Assembly (NCBI RefSeq): GCF_005771405.1
Contig: NZ_VAUA01000007.1
Span: 62,001 to 126,000, forward strand
Direction of reading: 5' to 3'
Length of the DNA stretch: 64,000 nt
Source of the DNA: Parasedimentitalea maritima
GTDB lineage: Bacteria; Pseudomonadota; Alphaproteobacteria; Rhodobacterales; Rhodobacteraceae
The notes beneath the pieces were generated by a model that worked only from the letters and a program-made list of their open reading frames with translations, was not told where the DNA came from and did not search any database. The position numbers and the translations under genes were made by a program. Positions 17,363-25,538 of this stretch are shown one piece after another. Numbering within the stretch: position 1 is the stretch's first letter; each line of letters begins with the position of its first letter.

Positions 17363-17584
17363 TTAGAAGCCCAGGCCTTCGTATTTTTTCTTGAACTTGG
17401 AAACACGGCCACCGGCGTCCATCAGACGGGTGTTGCCACCAGTCCAGGCAGGGTGAACCGAAGGGTCGATGTCCAGCGCCATTTGGTCGCCTTCTTTGCC
17501 CCAGGTCGAGCGCATTTCCAGGATGGTGCCATCGGTCATTTTGACGTTGATGGTGTGGTACTCGGGATGGATGTCTTTTTTCAT
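17363..17584 (-). CDS. rpmE: 50S ribosomal protein L31
   Basis: 73 residues, starting [20 protein letters not shown] with SNPFYTG-like region replaced by [11 protein letters not shown], as in alphaproteobacterial L31. The zinc-binding cysteines found in some L31 forms are absent, so this is the C-minus type, which does not need zinc. It follows rplS after 11 bases. It is a structural protein of the 50S central protuberance that bridges the subunits. Confidence 0.95.
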   Translation of the reverse strand: MKKDIHPEYHTINVKMTDGTILEMRSTWGKEGDQMALDIDPSVHPAWTGGNTRLMDAGGRVSKFKKKYEGLGF

Positions 17585-17595
17585 GATACCACTCC

Positions 17596-17970
17596 TTACG
17601 CTTTTTTGGCTTTGTAGGTCGTATCTTCAGCGATACGGGCCGATTTACCGCGACGGGTACGCAGGTAGTACAGCTTGGCGCGACGAACGCGGCCACGGCG
17701 TACAACTGTGATTGCGTCGATGTTGGTCGAGTGCAAAGGGAATACGCGCTCAACGCCTTCACCGAAGGAAATCTTACGAACGGTGAACGAACCGGCGATG
17801 CCGTGGCCGTTGTTCCGAGCGATACAGACACCTTCATAGTTCTGAACACGGGTGCGCGACCCTTCGGTCACTTTAAAGCCAACACGGATGGTGTCACCGG
17901 CTTTGAAATCGGGAATGTCATGTCCCAGGGCGGCAATTTGTTCCGCCTCCAGCTCTGCGATCAGGTTCAT
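17596..17970 (-). CDS. rplS: 50S ribosomal protein L19
   Basis: 124 residues. The core [33 protein letters not shown] and [20 protein letters not shown] match L19 throughout. It sits at the 30S-50S interface. It is the first gene of rplS-rpmE here. In many relatives trmD lies directly upstream, but here three other genes come between. About 250 bases upstream (17971-18222) hold no convincing gene. Confidence 0.97.
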   Translation of the reverse strand: MNLIAELEAEQIAALGHDIPDFKAGDTIRVGFKVTEGSRTRVQNYEGVCIARNNGHGIAGSFTVRKISFGEGVERVFPLHSTNIDAITVVRRGRVRRAKLYYLRTRRGKSARIAEDTTYKAKKA

Positions 17971-18222
17971 CGCAAACTCCTATTTTTAGATCGTGGGTGT
18001 CCCACGAAGATTTATGCAGTCCGAGAGCTCTTGGTCTTCACCGGGTCCGCAACTTGCGCCCGCCAGAGTTCGATCTGTCCATTCCTGTATCTTGGTTCGC
18101 GACCCGCTGCTGTGACCGAAGAAGATCGGGCAGTATATGGGCTTCCAAAACCAAACGGCCCGGAGCCACCAAAGTGATTCCAGACAGCGCCTTTTAGGCC
18201 TGCAAGGGCGCTGAGGCAAGGG

Positions 18223-18636
18223 TCATTCGTCAGCTTCGCCAAATCCTGCAATTACGGCATCTGCTTCGATCTCGATTAGCCACTCGGGGTTCACAAAGCG
18301 GTCTACCGCCATGATTGTGTCCACAGGACGTACATCGGCAAAATACTCTTTGCGCACATCAATGGCGGCTTTCCAGTCGTCGATATTGGTTAAAATAATA
18401 CGGGTGCGCACCACATCGTGCGGGCCAGACCCTGCCTGTTCCAGAGCAGTCTTAATGACCTCCAGACATTGCCGTGTTTGCGCCGCGACATCCCCGACGC
18501 CAACCGTTTTTCCATCAGCACCAACAGGCGCGGTGCCGCCAACTGTGATAAAGGGCCCAACCCGTATTGCGCGGCTAAAGCCGACGATTTTTTCCATTGG
18601 ATTGCCATTGGAGATCAATTCACGATCATACGTCAT
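18223..18636 (-). CDS. RidA family protein (YjgF/YER057c/UK114)
   Basis: 137 residues. The start VGFSRAIRVGPFITVGGTAPVG and the end VNPEWLIEIEADAVIAG give the trimer-forming chorismate-mutase-like fold. The Arg of the deaminase site in RidA proper would be in VVRTRIILTNIDDW. RidA enzymes hydrolyse reactive 2-aminoacrylate and other imines/enamines. This subfamily differs from archetypal RidA in sequence, so the substrate may differ. It is divergent from the NTF2-like gene at 18742 with ~105 bases between. Confidence 0.88.
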   Translation of the reverse strand: MTYDRELISNGNPMEKIVGFSRAIRVGPFITVGGTAPVGADGKTVGVGDVAAQTRQCLEVIKTALEQAGSGPHDVVRTRIILTNIDDWKAAIDVRKEYFADVRPVDTIMAVDRFVNPEWLIEIEADAVIAGFGEADE

Positions 18637-18741
18637 TCGCTGCCCTCGCTTCTGTAAAACCTTGCAAATTGAGCAAATGGCGTGAAACCTGTTTAGTCAA
18701 TGCTGCACCCAAGCGATCAGAGATAGAAAAGTGAGAACTGG

Positions 18742-19170
18742 ATGACCGAAACAGACAAGATTTTTGCAACGCTTGATGAATACGCCGATGCCTATTGCGC
18801 CAAAGATTTGGATCGCCTGATGGCAATTTTTGTCGAGGGTGAAGGGATCTCGTTGATTGGCACCGGTGCGGATGAGCTGTGTTCAGGACGGCAGCAAGTG
18901 GCAAGTGTGTTCGAACGCAACTTTCGGGATGCCACCGCCAAGAAATTTGCATGGCAATGGAAGGACATCGCTGTTCATGGCACCGCCGCAACCGTTGCGG
19001 TGACTTTGGTTATCCATCTGGAGCTTGATGGTGAGAACCTAACGGTTCCGATCCGGTGGACCGTGTCTCTGGTCAAGGTTGGCGAAAACTGGAAATGGGT
19101 CCACCGCCATGCCTCAGCTGCGGCGGGGTCTCAGGATGAAGGCAGCGCTTATCCAACTGGTGAAAACTAA
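18742..19170 (+). CDS. SnoaL/NTF2-like protein
   Basis: 142 residues in a cone-shaped alpha+beta fold: an N-terminal helix with YADAYCAKDLDRLMAIF, then strands ending VSLVKVGENWKWVHRHAS, typical of the DUF4440/SnoaL group. These small proteins act as ligand-binding domains or isomerases. AGAAAAGTGAGA lies upstream of the ATG. It is followed by a P-loop kinase-like gene after nine bases, so the two are probably cotranscribed. Function not assignable. Confidence 0.72.
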   Translation: MTETDKIFATLDEYADAYCAKDLDRLMAIFVEGEGISLIGTGADELCSGRQQVASVFERNFRDATAKKFAWQWKDIAVHGTAATVAVTLVIHLELDGENLTVPIRWTVSLVKVGENWKWVHRHASAAAGSQDEGSAYPTGEN

Positions 19171-19179
19171 GGGGCCATA

Positions 19180-19743
19180 TTGGCGACTGTAGAAATGAAG
19201 CGGGCCATCGTCGTTACCAGCTTGCCGGCCAGTGGGAAAACAACGGTTGCGCGGCACTTGGCTGCGCAACTGGGGTATCCGTTGCTGGACAAGGATGACT
19301 TTCTTGAGGTGCTGTATGAAAAACAGCTCCCTGAGACATGGCGCGCGCGCAGGGCGCTCAGCAAAATCAGCGATGTGCAATTTCAGGAGCGCGCATCGCT
19401 TTTGGACCGGGTTGTTTTGGTGTCACACTGGCGACCAACCTGTGGTCCGCAAGATACCGGCACCCCGACGCAGTGGCTGCGAGATCATTTTCCCAGCCTA
19501 ATCGAAGTGCACTGCAAATGTTCACCAGAAACGGCGACCACTCGTTTTCTGAGCCCCACCAGGCACCCCGGACATCGCGATCAGGACAGGAAGCCGGAAG
19601 ATCTAGCCGCGAGTCTGGTTCAGCTTAGCAACGGCTACCCTCTGGATATTGGTCCTTTGCTGACAATCGACACAGAGACCAAATTCGATCTTTCCGATCT
19701 TGCCGACAGGGTCGCGGTCGAATTGGGGCGCAGTGGGGTTTGA
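19180..19743 (+). CDS. AAA/P-loop kinase-like protein
   Basis: 187 residues from TTG 19180, which has AAGGGG five bases upstream; ATG 19195 is an alternative. Walker A is LPASGKTT, followed by a helix and LDKDDFLEVLYE, as in small nucleoside or chloramphenicol-phosphotransferase-type kinases. A later arginine-rich segment (TRFLSPTRHPGHRDQDR) may be the lid. It probably phosphorylates a small molecule. The partner gene upstream (NTF2-like) gives no clear clue. Confidence 0.72.
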   Translation: MATVEMKRAIVVTSLPASGKTTVARHLAAQLGYPLLDKDDFLEVLYEKQLPETWRARRALSKISDVQFQERASLLDRVVLVSHWRPTCGPQDTGTPTQWLRDHFPSLIEVHCKCSPETATTRFLSPTRHPGHRDQDRKPEDLAASLVQLSNGYPLDIGPLLTIDTETKFDLSDLADRVAVELGRSGV

Positions 19744-19755
19744 AGTCCCGTGCCT

Positions 19756-20565
19756 TTATTTCTTGGCCTGTTTTTCGCGAGCTTGATAGGCCTCCCACAA
19801 ATCTGGGCGACGTTCCTGCGTGATCTCTTCTGCCAGTTGATGCCGCCACTTGGCGACATTGCCGTGATGGCCGGACATCAAAACATCCGGGATCTTGCGG
19901 CCTTTCCACTCGGCGGGGCGGGTGTATTGCGGATGCTCCAGCAGGCCCGAGGCAAAGCTCTCCTCTTCAGTTGAGGCCTGATTGCCCAAAACGCCGGGGA
20001 TCAACCGGACGGTGGCGTCGATCAAGGCCTGCGCGGCCAGCTCTCCGCCGGTCATCACAAAATCACCGAGCGAGACTTCCTGAATGTTGTAATGCTCCAG
20101 CACCCGTTCATCGACACCTTCAAAGCGACCACAGAGCAGGGTGACACCATCAACGCGGGCCAGGTTCTGCATCATCGCCTGATCCATCGGTTTGCCGCGC
20201 GGTGTGAGATAGATCAGTGGGTGATTGCCCTGCACGCCGTCCATGGCGTGTTCGATGGCATTGCCCAACACGTCAGGGCGCAACACCATACCAGCGCCAC
20301 CCCCGGCCGGGGTGTCATCGACATTGCGGTGCTTGGTCAGCCCAAACTGGCGCAGATCCACGGTTTCCAACTGCCACAGCCCTTCTTGCAGCGCCTTGCC
20401 GGTCAGGCTTTCGCCCAGTACGCCGGGAAAGGCGGTGGGGAACAGTGTCAGGATCTTGGCTTTCCACACCCCAACCAGATCCGGCGTCGGCGTCATCAGC
20501 TCTCGCGGTTTCAGCGATGGGCGGATGGCCTTGCGACCGTGGGATTTTGATGGGGTGTCGCTCAT
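19756..20565 (-). CDS. trmD: tRNA (guanine-37-N1)-methyltransferase
   Basis: 269 residues. The deep trefoil-knot SAM site is seen in YLTPRGKPMDQ, LLCGRFEGVDERVLEHY and EVSLGDFVMTGGELAA, all diagnostic of TrmD; RNVDDTPAGGGAGMVLRPDV is the substrate loop. It methylates G37 of tRNAs reading CNN codons, preventing frameshifts. The N-terminus is about 20 residues longer than usual, and an internal Met (MTPTPDLVGVW) is an alternative start. It lies in the dispersed rpsP-rimM-trmD-rplS order. Confidence 0.96.
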   Translation of the reverse strand: MSDTPSKSHGRKAIRPSLKPRELMTPTPDLVGVWKAKILTLFPTAFPGVLGESLTGKALQEGLWQLETVDLRQFGLTKHRNVDDTPAGGGAGMVLRPDVLGNAIEHAMDGVQGNHPLIYLTPRGKPMDQAMMQNLARVDGVTLLCGRFEGVDERVLEHYNIQEVSLGDFVMTGGELAAQALIDATVRLIPGVLGNQASTEEESFASGLLEHPQYTRPAEWKGRKIPDVLMSGHHGNVAKWRHQLAEEITQERRPDLWEAYQAREKQAKK

Positions 20566-20674
20566 CAGTTTGCTGCCGGTTTTTGAAGGGCTGGACTGTG
20601 GGAACAGTCACAACCGTGTTGGGGTTCAGGTGATCCAGAGGATTCCAAGTGGCCTGCGGCATAGCCTGAATTGA

Positions 20675-21457
20675 TCATTCATGCCAGCCTGCAATCAGCG
20701 ACTGCTTTTGTTGGTGGCGTACTTTGTACGGCAAGGGCGAACGGTTTATTTCAAGCAATTTTTGCTGAAGTGCCTTTGGCAACCGCGTGTTGATGGCGGG
20801 CACCGGGGTTAATTTATGACGCAGGGATTGCGGTACTCCCAATAGGTCCAGGATGGGGCCCAGTGGGCCATTTTCACCTTGTTGGGACGCTTCCAGCGAA
20901 GCGCTGGTAACCGAATGTGGGGCCACCACGTCCCGCACTTTGTCCAAAATGGGCGCAAAATCAGCAGATGTCTGGTGGTTTTTCACGTAGTCTCCTTCGT
21001 CCGCCGTCAGGTCCGAGGCGCGCAGGTGTTGGGCATAGCAGCTGCGCAACCAAGCGTCCTTTGATCGAGTAGAAAAATAGAAGGACATGTCGATATCTGT
21101 GCGAACCAGCGTTGCGGTCTGCCTAATCGTACCCATCAGGTCTGGCACCGCGTCGTAGGTTTTCAAACCAAGTCGACCGGGCATATGACCGCCAAGGTCT
21201 TCGGATGCCAGCAGCACGGGCCGGGGGTCGTCAGGATTGAGGGAAGAGATCAGCTCGGCGCATTCATACTGCAACAGACCTTGGTCCAGTGTATCGCGGC
21301 TGATTGACCAGGCACGGGCAGCTTTACACAGGGCGGTCATATCCTGCTTCATCAGGACCCGGACAAAAGAGTCCAGCAAGGCTTTGTTTTGTGAAAGCGC
21401 GCGTTGGACTGAACTGGTTCCGGTTTTGTGAAACCCCGCATAGAGGATCAGTCGCAT
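20675..21457 (-). CDS. Sulfotransferase-like P-loop protein
   Basis: 260 residues. The start MRLILYAGFHKTGTSSVQRAL contains the PAPS 5'-phosphosulfate loop (GFHKTGTSS, residues 8-16). A later YFSTRSKDAWLRSCYAQHLR fits the 3'-phosphate-binding segment (R..S). Such proteins move sulfate from PAPS to sugars, lipids or small molecules. It is inserted between rimM and trmD, which are usually adjacent, so it was probably acquired at this site. Substrate unknown. Confidence 0.75.
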   Translation of the reverse strand: MRLILYAGFHKTGTSSVQRALSQNKALLDSFVRVLMKQDMTALCKAARAWSISRDTLDQGLLQYECAELISSLNPDDPRPVLLASEDLGGHMPGRLGLKTYDAVPDLMGTIRQTATLVRTDIDMSFYFSTRSKDAWLRSCYAQHLRASDLTADEGDYVKNHQTSADFAPILDKVRDVVAPHSVTSASLEASQQGENGPLGPILDLLGVPQSLRHKLTPVPAINTRLPKALQQKLLEINRSPLPYKVRHQQKQSLIAGWHE

Positions 21458-21487
21458 GTACTGACATCCTGTGGTGCGGGAACCACG

Positions 21488-21991
21488 TTAGAACAACCCG
21501 TCAGGCGGATCCGCGATGATGCGTCCCTGTTCCAGATCTACCGTTGGCACCGCAGCCTGTGTAAAGGGCAACAGGACAGTATCCTTCAACCCAGGCCCGT
21601 GAATTTCAAGTAGGTCGCCGGCGCCATGATTTTCCACCGATTTTACCTGCCCCAGCCGAGTGCCGCCGGTGTCGAAGACCTCCAGGCCGGTCAGGTCAGT
21701 ATAGTAATATTCGTCATCGGGCAGGTGGGGCAGGGCGTCGCGCGGTGCAAACAGCCGCAACCCCTTGATGGCATCGGCCTGCTCTTTGGTGTCGATGCCG
21801 CCCAGAATGGCAACAAACCCGTTGTTGGTGACACGAGTCAGCGAGACAGAGAAGCTCTGGCTGCCGTCTTCCGACTTAAGCGGAGAATAGCTCTCGATGT
21901 CTTCGGGCACAGCACAAAAGCTTTTCAGGCGAACCTCGCCGCGCACCCCAAATGAGCCGGCCACAGCGCCAATACAGATCAGGTCAGTCAT
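21488..21991 (-). CDS. rimM: Ribosome maturation factor RimM
   Basis: 167 residues from ATG 21991, with AGGAGA upstream; the longer frame is rejected. The N-terminal domain starts [21 protein letters not shown]. The linker holds [18 protein letters not shown] and the C-terminal PRC-barrel ends [17 protein letters not shown]. RimM binds S19 and helps 30S head assembly. In place in the rpsP-rimM-trmD order, but bluB and the sulfotransferase gene separate it from its usual partners. Confidence 0.95.
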   Translation of the reverse strand: MTDLICIGAVAGSFGVRGEVRLKSFCAVPEDIESYSPLKSEDGSQSFSVSLTRVTNNGFVAILGGIDTKEQADAIKGLRLFAPRDALPHLPDDEYYYTDLTGLEVFDTGGTRLGQVKSVENHGAGDLLEIHGPGLKDTVLLPFTQAAVPTVDLEQGRIIADPPDGLF

Positions 21992-22135
21992 TGTCTTCTC
22001 CTGTGCAGAGTCCTGCCAATACACTGCCGCCTGCAATTTGGCAGCGTTCTGAATGTTTGACGCGGTCAAACCCGATCCCGGCAGCAAATGCAAAGGCTAA
22101 CATCATTAGGGTTCGAAAGGGGCGAAACAGCAGGC

Positions 22136-22777
22136 TCATCGATGTTCAATCTTTAGATTGTCTTGACGGGCTTCCCAGCCCTTTTGCTCCAACTCCGGGG
22201 TCTCGGAAATTTCCTCTGGGTGGCCCAGACAGAAATAGCCGATGAGTTGCCAGTCATCAGGTACATTCAGGTCACGGTTCAGCTGTTCGGGATCCAGGAT
22301 CGATACCCAGCCCAGCCCCAGGCCTTCGGCGCGTAGGGATAGCCAGAACAGGGTGATGGCGGTGACGACAGAATAGCGGCGCATTTCCGGCATGGTGCCT
22401 GCGCCTAAACCGCGACCTTTGGTGGTCGAGTCGTCGCAGTAGATCGCCAGTTGGACGGGGGCGTCCTGCATGCCGGTTAGTTTCAGCTGCGAATAGATTT
22501 TGGCGTTTTCGCCTGAGTAACCTGCCAAGGCGTCGGCATTGGCGGCCTCAAAATTCTTCAAGGCGGCGGCGCGGACCGTCTCGCTGTTGATGCGCAAGAT
22601 GCGCCAGGGTTCGCTGAGCCCTACAGATGGGGCCAGGCGGATGGCGTCGAGACAGCGCGTGAGCACTGTCTCGTCCACCGGTGTGCTGCGGAACCGGCGC
22701 ACATCGCGCCGGAGCCGCATCAGCAGATCAAGCTGGCTGCGGAAATCTTCGGAAAACTCAGATCCCCGCAATGCCAT
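22136..22777 (-). CDS. bluB: 5,6-dimethylbenzimidazole synthase BluB
   Basis: 213 residues from ATG 22777, four bases after the rpsP stop. Nitroreductase fold with the BluB-specific RRDVRRFR (containing the catalytic Asp), APSVGLSEPWRIL and GLGWVSILDP. BluB breaks down reduced FMN with oxygen to make the lower ligand of vitamin B12. cobD and cobC at 54.8-56.7 kb in this window belong to the same pathway. An ordinary nitroreductase is unlikely given these motifs. Confidence 0.9.
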   Translation of the reverse strand: MALRGSEFSEDFRSQLDLLMRLRRDVRRFRSTPVDETVLTRCLDAIRLAPSVGLSEPWRILRINSETVRAAALKNFEAANADALAGYSGENAKIYSQLKLTGMQDAPVQLAIYCDDSTTKGRGLGAGTMPEMRRYSVVTAITLFWLSLRAEGLGLGWVSILDPEQLNRDLNVPDDWQLIGYFCLGHPEEISETPELEQKGWEARQDNLKIEHR

Positions 22778-22781
22778 GTTC

Positions 22782-23138
22782 TTATTCCGCGTCGGCTGCT
22801 TCAGCAGACTTGGCAGCTTTTTCTTCAGCGCGCTCAACGGCTTTCTTGCCAGGAGTACCCTTTTTAGGGTTGTTGCGCTCGGCCTTATCGCGAACGCCAG
22901 CTGCTTCCAGCATACGTGCGATACGGTCAGTTGGCTGTGCGCCTTTGGAGATCCAGTACTGAACGCGCTCGATGTCCATTTTTACACGCTCTTCGCTGTC
23001 TTTCGGCAGCAGCGGGTTGTATGTGCCCAGCTTTTCGATGAAGCGACCGTCGCGTGGCATACGGCTGTCAGCCGCAACGATGCGATAGAAAGGACGCTTT
23101 TTGGAACCGCCACGGGCGAGACGAATTTTCATAGCCAT
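22782..23138 (-). CDS. rpsP: 30S ribosomal protein S16
   Basis: 118 residues from the ATG of [21 protein letters not shown], with AAAGGAG upstream. [41 protein letters not shown] is the conserved core. The Ala/Lys/Glu-rich tail is a common alphaproteobacterial extension. S16 is an early 30S assembly protein. A palindromic repeat separates it from the chorismate mutase-like gene. Confidence 0.97.
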   Translation of the reverse strand: MAMKIRLARGGSKKRPFYRIVAADSRMPRDGRFIEKLGTYNPLLPKDSEERVKMDIERVQYWISKGAQPTDRIARMLEAAGVRDKAERNNPKKGTPGKKAVERAEEKAAKSAEAADAE

Positions 23139-23204
23139 GAGAGTATCTCCTTTAAAGGCTTTTGTCGGTGGTATTTCCACCGGCATTCTTGGTTGTCGTG
23201 GTGC

Positions 23205-23228
23205 GGTGCGTGCAAGCACACACCCTAC
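23205..23228. repeat. Dispersed palindromic repeat, copy 4
   Basis: GGTGCGTGC, two bases, then GCACACACCCTAC: one change from the consensus arm. It lies between the chorismate mutase-like gene (stop at 23234) and rpsP, in the same orientation as copy 2. Confidence 0.8.
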
Positions 23229-23233
23229 GTTGG

Positions 23234-23530
23234 TTATTCCTGGTGCTTCTTGTGGTGATGGATCACCTCGGTGATGATGAAGTTTAGGAAATTCTTAGCG
23301 AATTCGGGGTCGAGATCGGCGCGGTTGGCCAGATCTTCAAGACGGGCAATCTGCGTCGCCTCGCGGGACGGGTCTGAGGGCGGCAGGTCATGTTCTGCTT
23401 TCAGCTTGCCCACTGCCTGAGTGTGCTTGAACCGCTCGCCCAGAGTGTAGACGAGGATCGCATCCAGACGGTCGATGCTTTCGCGGTGACCTTTCAGGAT
23501 CTCCGCAGCGCGTGTCACGTTGTCAGTCAA
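23234..23530 (-). CDS. Chorismate mutase (AroQ type) domain protein
   Basis: 98 residues from a TTG at 23530, which has AAGGA seven bases upstream and overlaps the GNAT gene's stop region. [50 protein letters not shown] follows the AroQ helix pattern: Arg in the first helix (R17), the Lys of VGKLK and the DxxRE segment. AroQ converts chorismate to prephenate for phenylalanine and tyrosine. The last part ends in HHHKKHQE. A salicylate-type lyase of the same fold is possible. Confidence 0.82.
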   Translation of the reverse strand: MTDNVTRAAEILKGHRESIDRLDAILVYTLGERFKHTQAVGKLKAEHDLPPSDPSREATQIARLEDLANRADLDPEFAKNFLNFIITEVIHHHKKHQE

Positions 23531-24128
23531 GGGCCCATCCTTTTGGCTTGAACAGCGGGTCGGCGTAGTGGCTGATTTCCATCTCGATGCCATGTGCGAT
23601 TTGGCTGTCCTTCAGCACGTCAGCTGAAGGGTGGCGGTAGACCGCGTCGTTGCCGTCAATGGTATTGGCGTCTTTGTCCTTGGTCGCACCCAGACGTTCC
23701 GCCAGGCGAATCGAGTCCAGGTTTTTGGGGTCGATATAGCTAACCGCGCCATCCCAGCCTTGTTGGGAATAAAAGTAGTTGCGCGCGGCATGAGTTGCCT
23801 CAAGCGCATAACCCCGGCCAGCGGCATCGGGCCAGATGATCCAGGCGATTTCACGCTCCGGCCAACCGGCAGGCATCCAGCCGCCAGCCATGCCGTAGGT
23901 CTCATCCGTGACCTTATCATGGATCATCCACATGCCAAATCCGTGGATCTGCCAGTGGCCAATTTCCGCAGCGTAGAGCATCCAGGCTTCATAGGTGTTC
24001 AGCGGACCACCCATAAAGCGGGCGCGATAGGAGCTGAACGTAGCCTTGAAATCCGGGTAGTCCTCGGCCTCGGGGCCGCGCAGGATCAACCGGTTGGTTT
24101 CTATGGTGGGGATGTTCTGAGTTGGCAT
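23523..24128 (-). CDS. GNAT family acetyltransferase, copy A
   Basis: 201 residues, RimJ/RimL-like (Acetyltransf_3). It starts IETNRLILRGPEAEDYPDFKATF and has REIAWIIWPDAAGRGYALEATHAARNYFY, the acetyl-CoA loop, with SYIDPKNLDSIRLAERLGA. It is the third of three tandem, overlapping paralogues; its ATG lies at the end of copy B's stop codon. These enzymes acetylate amino groups of proteins, peptides or small molecules. Target unknown. Confidence 0.85.
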   Translation of the reverse strand: MPTQNIPTIETNRLILRGPEAEDYPDFKATFSSYRARFMGGPLNTYEAWMLYAAEIGHWQIHGFGMWMIHDKVTDETYGMAGGWMPAGWPEREIAWIIWPDAAGRGYALEATHAARNYFYSQQGWDGAVSYIDPKNLDSIRLAERLGATKDKDANTIDGNDAVYRHPSADVLKDSQIAHGIEMEISHYADPLFKPKGWALD

Positions 24129-24664
24129 TACACTGTCCCCGCTTGGGTCAGGGAGCTTGGGTGACGCCAGACCTGTGTTGGATAGCCAATCACAACGATA
24201 TCTTTTTCGAACACCGCGCCCATGCGGCCGGCCAGCTTCATCGACTGTGTGTTCTCGGGGTCGATCAGGCTGACGGGGGCATCAATGCCAAAGTTATGTG
24301 CGGCGTAGTCACGGGCTGCAGTTGCTGCCTCGAAGGCAAAGCCTTTACCTTCGAAACCTTCGAACAGGGTATAGGCCAGTTCGGGTTCGGGCCACTCGAT
24401 ATGGTGCAGGATGCCTGCCCAGCCCGCAATCTTGCTGGTTGCCTTTTCTTCGATATGCCAGAGGCCATAGCCGCGCATGGCCCAGTGGCCCATACCGCGC
24501 AGCAGGGCGCGCCAACAATCGCCGCGCTCCATCTTGCCGCCGACATAGCTGTTTCGATCCCCGGCAAAGAACTCAACCATCGCGTCCAGATCTTCCATGC
24601 GATGGCCGCGCAGGATCAGACGTTCAGTTTCCACAACAGGGATGTTCAGCGTCACAGAGGTCAT
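24128..24664 (-). CDS. GNAT family acetyltransferase, copy B
   Basis: 178 residues. VVETERLILRGHRMEDLDAMVEFF, PELAYTLFEGFEGKGFAFEAATAARDYA and SLIDPENTQSMKLAGRMGAVFE parallel copies A and C position by position. It overlaps copy C by four bases (ATGA), so translation is coupled. The three are best explained by tandem duplication followed by divergence, since the protein identity is clearly partial. Confidence 0.85.
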   Translation of the reverse strand: MTSVTLNIPVVETERLILRGHRMEDLDAMVEFFAGDRNSYVGGKMERGDCWRALLRGMGHWAMRGYGLWHIEEKATSKIAGWAGILHHIEWPEPELAYTLFEGFEGKGFAFEAATAARDYAAHNFGIDAPVSLIDPENTQSMKLAGRMGAVFEKDIVVIGYPTQVWRHPSSLTQAGTV

Positions 24665-25200
24665 GCGTAGGCCTCCATTCCACCATCGGTCAGGTCATCA
24701 GACGACGGATGACGCCAGATTTCCAGTGTGCCATGACGCTCGTGTTCGAACATGCCCTCGAATGTCGCGCCCATGCGTTTGGCGACAGCACGGGAGCCAT
24801 CGTTGGCCGGTGCAACAAGGCTGATGGTGGTGGTCCAACCCAGAGTGCCATAGGCATATTCGCGCGCGGCCAAGGCAGCCTCGGTTGCGTAGCCTTTGCC
24901 CTCAAATCCGTTCATCAGGTCCCAGCCCAATTCGGGCTCGGGCCAACCATTGGGATTCCACAACCCGATGATGCCCGCCAATTTTCTGGTTGCCGTTTCT
25001 TCAACAGCCCAACGGCCATAACCACGCAGGGGCCAGTGGCCCAGCTCGGTTGCCAGCATGCGCCAGCTTTGCTCTTCGGTTGCCGGACCACCCACAAACT
25101 TCGCCCGATCAGACGCATAAAAGGCGGCGAAGTCCGGGAAATCACCGGCTTCGGGCGCGCGCAGCGTCAGACGTGGGGTTGATATTGTGGGGATTTGCAT
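24661..25200 (-). CDS. GNAT family acetyltransferase, copy C
   Basis: 179 residues. ISTPRLTLRAPEAGDFPDFAAFY, PELGWDLMNGFEGKGYATEAALAAREYAYG and SLVAPANDGSRAVAKRMGATFEG again show the RimJ/RimL pattern. The start ATG overlaps the stop of the NIPSNAP gene by one base. It is the first of the tandem trio, so the three plus NIPSNAP form one coupled transcript downstream of ffh. Confidence 0.85.
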   Translation of the reverse strand: MQIPTISTPRLTLRAPEAGDFPDFAAFYASDRAKFVGGPATEEQSWRMLATELGHWPLRGYGRWAVEETATRKLAGIIGLWNPNGWPEPELGWDLMNGFEGKGYATEAALAAREYAYGTLGWTTTISLVAPANDGSRAVAKRMGATFEGMFEHERHGTLEIWRHPSSDDLTDGGMEAYA

Positions 25201-25538
25201 CAGGCCAGATCCTCGAGCGTGGCAACAGGTGCTGCATCCAGTACCGGACGGGTGAAGCTGCGATCGTAGCGGCGAATACAGCCGGTGCGCTGGGCAAAGG
25301 CAAACGCCTTTTGGCAGTCGGCATCATCCATCGAAGCTATGCGATAGGCCTCGTAGGCTGTCAGAGACGGGAACGAGAACTTGGCATAGGCGATATCGTT
25401 GGCGCCCTCATGGGGTAGCCAATACCCGTGATGAGTGCCGCCGAAACGATTGACCAGCCCAATCCATACCCGGCCGTACGCTTCAAAAGCGTCGACCTGA
25501 TTGGGGTCAATTTCGTATGTCAGCGTACAGGTGATCAT
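25200..25538 (-). CDS. NIPSNAP family protein
   Basis: 112 residues: MITCTLTYEIDPNQVDAFEAYGRVWIGLVNRFGGTHHGYWLPHEGAND is the ferredoxin-like NIPSNAP domain (dimeric alpha+beta barrel), followed by a second region with YEAYRIASMDD. Family function is poorly known. The ATG overlaps the ffh stop (ATGA, 25535-25538), so its translation is coupled to ffh. Confidence 0.85.
   Translation of the reverse strand: MITCTLTYEIDPNQVDAFEAYGRVWIGLVNRFGGTHHGYWLPHEGANDIAYAKFSFPSLTAYEAYRIASMDDADCQKAFAFAQRTGCIRRYDRSFTRPVLDAAPVATLEDLA

Noticed and set aside
18012-18251. Minus frames between rplS and RidA (77 and 79 codons)
   Set aside because: They overlap each other and the RidA 3' end, have no ribosome site and show no protein-like pattern. 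The gap is treated as noncoding.
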